From assembly GCA_963575745.1 (NCBI GenBank), contig CAUYUJ010014180.1, positions 373,001 to 406,163 of the forward strand: a stretch of DNA of 33,163 nt, given 5' to 3'. The translations under genes were made by a program, and so were the position numbers. This document shows, piece after piece, positions 25,850 through 33,163 of the stretch. This DNA is from Prorocentrum cordatum. Taxonomy: Eukaryota; Sar; Dinophyceae; Prorocentrales; Prorocentraceae. The notes under the pieces are model-generated. The model did no database searches. It had not been told where the DNA came from and saw nothing but the letters and a program-made list of their open reading frames with translations. Position 1 is the stretch's first letter. Every line of letters starts with the position of its first letter.

Positions 25850-26490
25850 GCCCTAAGACGGACCAAGAGGACCCCAAGAGGCCCCCAAGACCGTGCAAGA
25901 AGGCCCTGAGATTTATAAAGATCGCACCCAGACGCTCAACATGGTCCCAAGACGGCCCAAGAAGCCCCCGAGACGCCCCAAGAGAGCCCCAAGAGCCTTC
26001 CCAAAAGGGCCCCGAGATGCCAAAATCATGGTTTCTTTGTTTTTACCTGATTTGGGGGTCCTCGACTTTTCCAGCTCCCGACGCTCCAAGACGGCCAAAG
26101 AGGCCCCCAGGACCGCCCCAAGACGGCCCAAGAGGCCCCAGGATGGCCCCAACACGGCCCAAGACGGCCCCAAGAGGACCCAAAAACAGCCCCAAGAGTG
26201 CCCAAAAGGGAGAAAGGAGTAACACGAACCGAGTCTTCTGCCCAAAGAGGAGGCCCCAAAGAGGCCCCAAGAGGCCCCCAAGAGGTCCCAAGAGACCCGC
26301 AAAATATGCCCTTTAGACGCCTCAAGAGGCTTCAAAATGGCCCCCAGGAGGCTTCAAAACAGCCCCCAAGAGGCCACCGAGAGGCTTCCCGCGACATCCA
26401 AACGAACATCCTAGAGTCCTATGGCCCGCAACCCAGGCACGGTGGCGGGAAGGGCCGAAGGCTATTTGATAGCTTGCGTCACTAGCTGGC
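25850..26490 (+). repeat. CCAAGA-repeat element, copy C
   Basis: A CCAAGAGGACCCC tract (25850-26010) is followed by the spacer module AAAATCATGGTTTCTTTG, then TCCTCGACTTTTCC and CGACGCTCCAAGACGGC (26020-26092), a second tract (26092-26390) and the closing module CCCAGGCACGGTGGCGGGA then GGCTATTTGATAGCTTGCG (26400-26490). This parallels copy A at 15-515 module by module. Confidence 0.7.
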
Positions 26491-27068
26491 ACGTGTGCCA
26501 CATAATTGCACCACATAGCTTGCAGAACATACCATTCACATGCAGAGTGCAATAGTGGACCGATCGGGGTCCACGCTATCAAGCATATGCTTATGTTTAT
26601 GCCGACATGATCTTCGATGGCCGATTACTCTGCAGCCTAGGCCCATGCCAGTTGTCGTGGTGCGTTCGTGGTCGGAGCGGAAAACCCTTGCCCTGATCGG
26701 GCTTCCTGGACACAGGGCGTAGGGGGGGCACCGCCGCGGCTTTCCCATGCAGCCCCGCAAAGTCCAGTCAGCAAGCATCCTGGCCCCAGCAGGGGGAGGA
26801 AGGGAGATTGCAGGCTCGCACAAGCAAGGGCTGGGCGAGGGGGGCGGCCTTCTTAGAAGCACACCCCCTCACCCCGCCGACGATAGGCGAAGGGGAACTG
26901 GAAGAGGACGAGATGAGGTAAAGCCCCTGCGACGCCGACGGCGACGAGAGGCCAAGGCCGAGCGGGCGCTCCGCGCGCGGCACTGGGGCGGCACCGCTGG
27001 CGGCGCCGACGAAAGGCAGCCGCGCAGCCAGCAGCGGCAGCCAGCACAGGGCCGCCCACGGGCAGCCG
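26491..27068. other. Unassigned stretch, possible minus-strand exon
   Basis: 26491-26730 is of moderate GC and shows nothing recognisable. On the minus strand at about 27068-26930, directly after a CATCAG that ends the foldback element, an open frame reads CPWAALCWLPLLAARLPFVG, a hydrophobic segment. It may be an exon of a membrane protein, but no partner exon or domain supports it. Confidence 0.3.
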
Positions 27069-27266
27069 CTGATGACGAAAGAACAACACACTCCCATACC
27101 CATGGGGGGGACGGAGGGGGCGATGGGCGCGTGTTATCGGACGGGGGTCCCCGCTCGAACGGGAGCCTCCCCAGAGGTCCGACAGCCCGCAACCATACCA
27201 TAGCCAGGCCTCCTCCCTCCGACCCCCGTATGGGTACGGTACGGGTGTGGGTTGTTCGCTCGTCAG
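27069..27266. mobile_element. Foldback element family I, copy 2
   Basis: The left end CTGATGACGAAAGAACAACA and the reverse complement of the right end CTGACGAGCGAACAACCCAC are inverted, leading to CCCATACCCATGGGGG and CCCATACGGGGG. The interior GGTCCCCGCTCGAACGGGAG aligns with the GGTCCCCCTTCGAACGGGAA centre of copy 1 at 11136-11314, and the GTCCGACA and CCATAGCCAG blocks are shared too. Confidence 0.7.
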
Positions 27267-27278
27267 CTGGGGACCAGG

Positions 27279-27545
27279 CCCATGGCGGCTGGCCAGGCGC
27301 GCCGGAGGCGCGCGGGGCCCGACGCCGCCAGAAGCGGCACCTGGCTGTGAGCCGGGTCAATGGCGGCTAGCGGCGCGCGCCAGAGGCGCGCGGGGGCCCA
27401 GGGGCGGCCCAGATCTGGTGGAATCGGAATCGGGGGACGCCAACCGAGCACCTCACCGATCCTGGCCAGCGTCGGTGAGGCTGTCAGTCGACGCTCCCCG
27501 AATGGCGGCTGGCCAGGCGCGCCAGGGGCGCGCGGGGCCCAGAGT
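27279..27545. repeat. GC-rich repeat with hairpin
   Basis: ATGGCGGCTGGCCAGGCGCG then CCGGAGGCGCGCGGGGCCC occurs near 27281 and 27500, with a variant (ATGGCGGCTAGCGGCGCGCG) near 27360. Between the last two, CCTCACCGA at 27451-27459 and TCGGTGAGG at 27472-27480 form a perfect 9-bp stem inside a wider imperfect inverted repeat (GGAATCGGGGGACG opposing CGCTCCCCGAATGG). Confidence 0.65.
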
Positions 27546-27559
27546 TGGCCCCGCTCTGG

Positions 27560-28440
27560 TGGCGTCTGCAGACCGCTAAGGTCATTACAAGACATCGCCG
27601 CACCTGCGTTGCCAAGGTCACGCTACGGTTGCCGCCAGCGCGGCAGACCACGTCTAAGCAAGGGCGCATACGCGCGACCTTGCGATGGCAGCGTACGCTC
27701 GAGGGTCTGAGCAGTCCACCACCGCGTGCGTCAGGTCGCTCAGGTGGGCCGACCAGCCGTCCAGGCGAATGCGGGGCCCGAGCGTGCCCAAGACCAGCCC
27801 AAGATGGCCCTGGCATCCCTCCGCATGGACCTCGTTGTCTGGCTTTCGGGTCATAGCTCGGGTCTCCAACGACCATTTCGGTACGATTCGGGCACTCCCG
27901 GAACGCTCTCGGCGAGGCGCAGCTGCTGGAAAGCATCTGGAGGCTGCCGAGTACCTCCAGCCCACGAAGCGGCCAGAAGACTCCGACGGGGCACCAGAGA
28001 GGCCAACGAGAGACCTCCAGAGAGGCCACCCACACGGCTCCGCCGCGACGGCGCCTCGCGTGCGCCCACGGCGGAGACACCGGCGCGAGAGCCTCGCCGT
28101 CGTCGAGGCCGTCGCCGTCGTTGCCCCCCCCCCCCGAGGCCGTAGATGACAAAGATGTTGCCGTTGTCGGGGGTGTGGTGCGAGAAGGCGCCCCAGCCAG
28201 TCTTACCGACCTCGTGCGGCGTGGCAGCGGGGGGGGACTGGGGCAAAAGTCGGCGAGGGCGGCGAAGACGACTGGAAGGACAAGGATGGGGGGGAGAAGA
28301 GGGAGCAACGGCGAAGAAGCGGGGAAGGGGTACGGGAGGGTGCTGGAGGAGGGTCCCGGGTCGAGGGCTGAGGCTTTGGACGTGTCCCTGTCTGGGCCTC
28401 CAGGGGCCTCCTGGGGACCTCTGGAGGCCTCGCGGAGGGC
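27560..28440. other. Unassigned stretch downstream of the secretory protein gene
   Basis: It includes the second copy of the CGCTCTCGGCGAGGC repeat at 27849-27930 and a C12 run near 28123. The minus strand at 27690-27560 reads CLDVVCRAGGNRSVTLATQV without a recognised family. Long minus-strand frames here continue out of frame into the neighbouring gene and are not coding. Confidence 0.4.
27849..27930 (+). repeat. Dispersed CGGGCAC-CGCTCTCGGCGAGGC repeat, copy 2
   Basis: GGGTCATAGCTCGGG, CGATTCGGGCAC and GAACGCTCTCGGCGAGGCGC match the copy at 22181-22260. Confidence 0.6.
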
Positions 28441-28500
28441 TTTGAGGAGGAGGAGAAGGAGGAGGAGCAGGAGGAGGAGGAGGAAGACAACGAGGATGAG
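28440..28500. repeat. GGA-rich tract downstream of the gene
   Basis: GAGGAGGAGAAGGAGGAGGA and similar, about 45-105 bp past the stop of the minus-strand gene. Part of it recurs at 33089-33110. Confidence 0.8.
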
Positions 28501-28544
28501 CAGGATGAGCAGCAGCAGCTCCCGCTCGACGGCTGCTGGGCGGC

Positions 28545-30236
28545 TCAGATGCGCATCGGCAGCACGTAGCCCTTCTCCTTCTCCGCGCCGGACAGGGCCA
28601 TGGCGGACCGCCACACGGCCAGCATCGAGCGCAGCACGGCCATGGCCGCCGCCGCGAGCACCACCCACAGCGCCAGGCCGCTCCGGGCGCTGCGGACAGG
28701 CCTGGGCGCCTCGTGCACGGGAAGCACCTCCTCGTCGCTCCAGGCCGTGGGCGCCACGGGCACCTCGGCCTCGCCGTCGTCCGCCTCCACGTGCCTGTGC
28801 CGCTCCTCGCGCGAGGCCGTCGCCCTGCCTCCGGCCCAGTGGCCCGGGGTGCTGGCGGCGGCATCCTCGAGGACGTGAGGGTAGGGGCACTCGGCGGGGA
28901 AGGCGCGGTGCAGGAACTCGGCGAAGAGCCGGCCGTGCAGGGGCACCTGCCCGCCGCTGCGGCCGGCGATCTCGCGCAGCCGCGACGCCGCGGCGGCCTG
29001 CGGCAGCAGCATCTCGGCCGAGGCCGTGGAGAGGTTGCCGATCACCGCCAGCAGGTGCTCTGGTTCGGCGGCGGGCGCCCGGATCTTGCCCTCCAGCTCG
29101 TTCATCATGCCCTCGCAGTCGCTGAGGCAGCACACCGAGTAGTACGTCGACCTGGCGATGCAGTTGGAGGGCCCGGCCATGTAGTTCGCTATGCGGACGC
29201 TGCCCGTGGACTCGTCGAGCGCGCCGACCGTGCGCAGGTACTCGACGGACTCGGTGAACTGGTAGTCGGCCGTCGGCGGCTGGGAGTAGAAGACCTTGAG
29301 CGGCACGTGGCCCGACCCGTCGGGGTCCAGGCTCACGAGCTCCTCCTTCATCTGGCGGCACTCCATGTTCTGCCACATGCCGTAGTCCTGCGCGAGGCCC
29401 TCGACGATCCGCGACGCCTCTCCGAAGCCGTACGTCCTCTCCACGAAGGGATTCGTCCGGTGGCGGCTCTCGAAGTCGTGGTTCCGCACCGCGTCGGCCC
29501 CGAATGCTGCGAGCACCGGCCACTTGCCACCCGCACTGGTCACGGCGTTCTTGATGGCCCGGTGCCGCTGCACGTCCGTGCCGTTGCCGTGGGTGCCCAG
29601 CTCGAAGATGAGGAGGTACGAGGACAAGACCTGGTGCAGGGCGCGGGCGTCGATCTTGTCCGCCACGGTGTGCTCGTTCAGCACGTACGCAGTCTGGAGC
29701 AGGTCCAGCGATTCGTTCACGATCAGCCTCTCCAGCGCCGCGGCCATCGCCACGACGTCGTCCAGCGACAGCCCGTGCCCGGCGCGGCGTGCCTCGAGGA
29801 GCGCCTCCACGAACGCGGGGGCCTTGTCCTGCAGGATGTCGACCTCGTGCACTTCCGACACGTTCTGCTGCATGCCGTGGTGCTCGAGGCCGTTGATGAG
29901 CCAGCCGTGCTCCTTGGCAAAGTAGCTGTGTATAATGTGGCGCACTGCCCGCGGCCCCAGCCGCCCCGCCGAGTTCTTGGGAAGCGCCTGGTAGGTCTGC
30001 CACATGCTGGCCTCGATGCGCCCGAGGCGGCTGGACGCGGCGGCGCCGCCACCGAAGACCTCCTCGAGGGCGCCGGAGAGGCTAGACTCGACATCCTTGG
30101 TGGACACCATGCGGTCGGACTGCTCTGCGCCGCGGACGGCTGCACTGCCTCGCATCCTGCCCGGCGCGGCGGTGCACGGGGCAGCGTGCAGCACGAGGGC
30201 CACGGCGAGGGCGATGGTCACGGTGCGGGGCGCCAT
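28545..30236 (-). CDS. Conserved dinoflagellate secretory-pathway protein, single-pass membrane
   Basis: An intact, intronless 563-residue frame. Residues 1-24 (MAPRTVTIALAVALVLHAAP) form a signal peptide. Asn-X-Ser/Thr sites at 125, 174, 218 and 401 fit a lumenal or extracellular body. Residues 521-542 (LALWVVLAAAAMAVLRSMLA) form one membrane segment, leaving a short basic cytosolic tail, so type I topology is likely. The body holds helical stretches around LPKNSAGRLGPRAVRHIIHS (85-104), KIDARALHQVLSSYL (194-208), LDPDGSGHVPLKVFYS (303-318) and GRSGGQVPLHGRLFAEFLH (425-443). The third looks like an EF-hand loop with a hydrophobic residue at position 12, so calcium binding is doubtful. A cysteine cluster, SVCCLSDCEG, is at 367-376, and FPAECPYP at 446-453. 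I recall close relatives in other dinoflagellates, always without known function. The start is chosen at the ATG that opens the signal peptide. Stop is TGA at 28547-28545. Confidence 0.85.
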   Translation of the reverse strand: MAPRTVTIALAVALVLHAAPCTAAPGRMRGSAAVRGAEQSDRMVSTKDVESSLSGALEEVFGGGAAASSRLGRIEASMWQTYQALPKNSAGRLGPRAVRHIIHSYFAKEHGWLINGLEHHGMQQNVSEVHEVDILQDKAPAFVEALLEARRAGHGLSLDDVVAMAAALERLIVNESLDLLQTAYVLNEHTVADKIDARALHQVLSSYLLIFELGTHGNGTDVQRHRAIKNAVTSAGGKWPVLAAFGADAVRNHDFESRHRTNPFVERTYGFGEASRIVEGLAQDYGMWQNMECRQMKEELVSLDPDGSGHVPLKVFYSQPPTADYQFTESVEYLRTVGALDESTGSVRIANYMAGPSNCIARSTYYSVCCLSDCEGMMNELEGKIRAPAAEPEHLLAVIGNLSTASAEMLLPQAAAASRLREIAGRSGGQVPLHGRLFAEFLHRAFPAECPYPHVLEDAAASTPGHWAGGRATASREERHRHVEADDGEAEVPVAPTAWSDEEVLPVHEAPRPVRSARSGLALWVVLAAAAMAVLRSMLAVWRSAMALSGAEKEKGYVLPMRI

Positions 30237-30263
30237 GTTCGCGAGTTGCGACTAAGGAGTGAG

Positions 30264-30276
30264 CTTGAGAAGCTGG
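30264..30276 (-). promoter_or_regulatory. Candidate trans-splice acceptor region
   Basis: On the minus strand, CCAGCTTCTCAAG is followed by CTCACTCCTTAG and then 15 nt to the ATG at 30236. Either AG could accept the spliced leader, giving a 15-27 nt leader region. The CTCAAG ending matches the spliced leader ending, but the match is only partial, so a relict leader is not claimed. Confidence 0.3.
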
Positions 30277-30504
30277 AAGTACAACTCCACCACAGGATGG
30301 AGACGGGCCTGCTATCTTTAGGGAACGCTGGGTATCTGGAACGGCTGCGGAATGAGGACGAGGAGAGGGAGCAAGCTCACTCCGAGGAGCGACTACGTAT
30401 TGTTGATGCCCCGTCCAGGGCGCCCTGTGCCTCCTTGGTCGGGATGCGTCCCTCGACCCTCGCACCAAGTGTTCTGTTCCGACCCCCGACCTACAGCGGA
30501 GCCC

Positions 30505-30722
30505 CAAATCCCACCAGCCCTTTTGGTGCAGGTGGGTTCAATTGTCTCCAACCTCCTCCTTCCCCTTACACCCTCTCCCTGGGTCTGGAGGCGGGGTTTC
30601 ACCAGAAGGCCACCAAGAGGGCCCCAGGAGAGCTCCAGAGAGCCCCACGAGGGCCCCCATAGAGCCCAAAAGGCTTACAAAATGGCCCTAGGATGGCTCC
30701 AAGAGGCCAAATTCCACAAGTA
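30505..30722 (+). repeat. CCAAGA-repeat element, copy D, with 5' hairpin module
   Basis: AAATCCCACCAGCCCTTTTG, GGTGGGTTCAATTGTCTCC, C/T-rich blocks and GGGGTTTCACC (30505-30605) match the module at 12335-12470, including the CCCACC/GGTGGG stem. A short CCAAGAGG tract (30607-30715) follows. Confidence 0.65.
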
Positions 30723-31034
30723 ATGGCCGCCTTGCCTCCCTACGTGGGAATGTACGCCTCTACTCTGAAGAACTCCTGGACATCGCTTCTGGGTGGCCAG
30801 GTGGAGATACGCAAGGCGCCAAGAATTCTGGTGTGCCTCACTGAGCATGAACCCCAAAAACCTTCATCGTTTCAATATTATGCGCCTCGGGCATCTGACC
30901 CACTACAATCATGAATGTTTCGAGGATGCCGCATCTCAGCATGTCAGAAGGTCTTAAGTGTTGCAGGGCTCTGCCTCCCTCCTCCCCCCTCCTGTTGCTT
31001 CTTCCCCTTTTTCTCCTCATCTTTGGCCTCCTTC
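30723..31034. other. Unassigned stretch
   Basis: Moderate-GC DNA between a repeat and a microsatellite; nothing recognisable on either strand. Confidence 0.4.
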
Positions 31035-31174
31035 ATCATCTCGTCCTCTTCCTGCTCCTCCTCCTCCTCCTCCTCCTCCTCCTACTCCTCTTCCTCCTGC
31101 TCCTGCTCCTGCTCCTCATCCTAATCCTCATCCTCTCCTCCTCCTCCTCCTCCTCCTCCTCCTCCTCCTCCTCC

Positions 31175-31246
<72 letters not shown>

Positions 31247-31309
31247 GCAGCAGCATCAGCATCCTTATCGTCAACCTCCTCCTCCTCCTCCTCATCATCA
31301 TCATCATCC

Positions 31310-31346
<37 letters not shown>

Positions 31347-31774
31347 ACTCATCATCTTCATCATCATCAGCAGCATCATCATCAGTATCATCATCATCCT
31401 CAGCATCATCAGCAGCATCAGCATCACCATCGTCACCATCACCACCATCACCGTCACCATCACCATCACCGTCACCATTATCCTCCTCATCATCATCACC
31501 ATCATCTTCATCAGCATCATCATCGCCATGCTCCCCATTATCATCATTAACATCATCACCATCATCGGCAGCATCACCATCGTTATCGTCATCATGATCA
31601 AGGGCAACATCATTTACATCGTCGTTATCATCGTCAACGTCGTCACCACCATCATCATCAACATCATCAACATCATAATTATCATCATTTGCATCATCCG
31701 CTAAATCATGAGCATCAGCAGCAGCTCATCATCTTCAGCAGCCGCATCATCATCACCATCACCGTCAGCATCAG

Positions 31775-31812
<38 letters not shown>

Positions 31813-32351
31813 GCATCATCATCCTCATCCTCATCGTCATCATCAGCATTATCATCAGCATCATTGCAAGCATCCTCAACAACGTCACCATCATGAACAC
31901 CACAACCACCACCACTACCACCTCTACCATCGCACCATCAGATCATATCATACGCATCCACCATCATCGTGAGTAACAGCAGCATCATCGTCGTCGTCAT
32001 TGCCGTCATCATCATCTTCAGCATCGTCATCAGCAGCAACAGCGACAGCAGCATCATCATCAGCATCTGAGACATCTGAATCATGTGAAACACCATCATC
32101 ATCAGCATCGGCGTCACCATCATCATCAACACAATCAGCATCGTAATCATCATCATCAGCATCATCATCACCCTCATCCTCATCCTCATCATCGTCACCG
32201 TCATCGTTATCGTCATCGTCATCGGCATCATCATCAGCATCAGGATCAGCATCCTCACCAGCCTCATCCTCATCAGCAGCAACATCAGCATCACCATCGC
32301 GGTCGTCATCATCAGCAACAACAGCATCACCACCACCACCAGCATCATCAT

Positions 32352-32397
<46 letters not shown>

Positions 32398-32840
32398 CCA
32401 CCACAATCATGATAACCATCCGCCGCATCAACCTCACCATCTCCATCCTCAGCATCATCATCATCATCATGATCACCATCATCAGCAGCATCATCATCGT
32501 CGTCGTTGTCGCCGTCGTCATCGACGTCGTCCTTATCATCGTCATCATCAGTAGCGATGGCATCATCATCATTATCATCATCGCCATCACCATCACCATC
32601 ACCACCACCACCACCATCAGCTTCAGCGCCAGCAGCAGCATCACCACCATCATCATCACAACCACCACCATCACCATCATCATCATCATCATCATCCTCA
32701 TCATCAGCATCATAAACATCAACATCAACATCATCAGAATCATCAGCATCATCATCAATGCCATCATCATAACTATCATCATCAGCAGCAGCATCAACAT
32801 AATCATCATCATAATCATCATCATCATCAGCATCATCATC
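31035..32840. repeat. 1.8-kb compound CTC/ATC microsatellite
   Basis: It begins as CTC/TCC triplets (31050-31170) and becomes ATC/CAT with GCA, GTC and ACC interruptions to 32840. Frames across it are poly-Ser, Ile or His on the plus strand and poly-Met or Asp on the minus strand. A minus-strand frame from 32984 starts in non-repeat DNA and becomes Asp-rich, but I see no independent support for a gene. Confidence 0.95.
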
Positions 32841-33088
32841 TGAGTGGATCGGGGGTGGCCTTACCTGCTGCATCAGAAAGGCGCCATCACGGGCATGAGC
32901 TCCCGAGTTGCGAGGTGCCGCCGCTGGCGGGCACAGAAACGCGGAGGCGGCAGTCATGGCAGAGGTGGAGCGAGAAGATGGCAAACGCGGATGAATATAT
33001 CCTCATCCTCATCCTCATCCTCCTACTCCTACTCCTTCTCCTCCTCCTCCTTCACCATTCCCGCTTTCCCCCCCGTCTTGACAACGAT
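32841..33088. other. Unassigned stretch with CTCATC run
   Basis: A CCTCATCCTCATCC and CTCCTCCTCC run is at 32998-33052 and a poly-C at about 33068-33074. No gene is seen. Confidence 0.4.
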
Positions 33089-33163
33089 GAGGAGCAGGAG
33101 GAGGAAGACAACGAGGATGAGCAGGATGAGCAGCAGCAGCTCCCGCTCGACGGCTGCTGGGCG
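33089..33163 (-). other. 3' flank of a second copy of the 28545-30236 gene
   Basis: The last 63 bases of the window (33101-33163) are identical to 28480-28542, ending three bases before the position of the stop codon of the 28545-30236 gene; similarity begins near 33089. Left of this the two loci diverge. The most economical reading is a tandem paralogue whose stop codon lies just beyond the window, 4.6 kb from the first. Confidence 0.8.

Noticed and set aside
27484-30003. 839-residue minus-strand frame overlapping the secretory protein gene
   Set aside because: It is out of frame with the intact 563-residue gene, and the rest crosses repeats.
30264-30276. Relict spliced leader upstream of the secretory protein gene
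   Set aside because: Only CCA and CTCAAG agree with the relict; the middle differs in length and sequence, which chance can explain.
31938-32984. Asp-rich 348-residue minus-strand protein
   Set aside because: Apart from about 45 residues, it is the translation of the ATC microsatellite; no splice site, signal or domain supports it.

Overview
The window looks like nuclear DNA of a dinoflagellate. The evidence is an exact copy of the 22-nt dinoflagellate spliced leader followed by two shortened relict leaders at 13760-13811, retroelement polyproteins of dinoflagellate type, a cysteine/tryptophan 'WCC' exon pair of a kind I recall from dinoflagellate proteins, predicted GC-AG introns next to GT-AG ones, very GC-rich sequence and abundant low-complexity DNA. 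The genus cannot be fixed from sequence alone; the CCAAGAGGCCCC-type repeats and high GC make a Prorocentrum-like species a guess only.

Layout. 1-1640: a CCAAGA-repeat element and unassigned GC-rich DNA. 1640-4640: an old, heavily broken endonuclease-reverse transcriptase element on the plus strand. 4565-7990: a second, different LINE relic on the minus strand, meeting the first tail to tail. 8000-9620: unassigned DNA and a GGA-rich tract. 9630-11577: a minus-strand gene for a small membrane protein (two exons plus a short terminal exon, each joined in frame) and a decayed duplicate of its 3' part. 12330-13745: a CCAAGA repeat, a 100-N assembly gap and a (GTGTGC)n array. 13759-20538: a nearly complete LINE that starts with the spliced leader, carries ORF1, a duplicated 2A-like GEAxxPGP module, a frameshifted endonuclease, and an open reverse transcriptase-RNase H frame; a 13-bp candidate target-site duplication flanks it. 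20545-22980: microsatellites and degenerate repeats. 23284-23859: a minus-strand WCC-domain gene fragment with two foldback introns. 24285-25172: an 89-90 bp minisatellite. 25265-27930: CCAAGA repeats, foldback elements and GC-rich repeats. 28545-30236: an intact, intronless, minus-strand gene for a secretory-pathway single-pass membrane protein. 31035-32840: a 1.8-kb CTC/ATC microsatellite. 33089-33163: the start of a second copy of the 3' flank of the 28545-30236 gene, so a tandem paralogue probably lies just outside the window.

The most interesting signals are (i) the LINE whose own RNA was apparently trans-spliced and re-integrated at least three times, and (ii) several families of short foldback elements that occupy, or lie inside, every intron that can be modelled here. 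In three cases the intron is almost exactly the element, which fits introner-like intron-generating DNA transposons. No classical operon logic applies; the genes are isolated among repeats.
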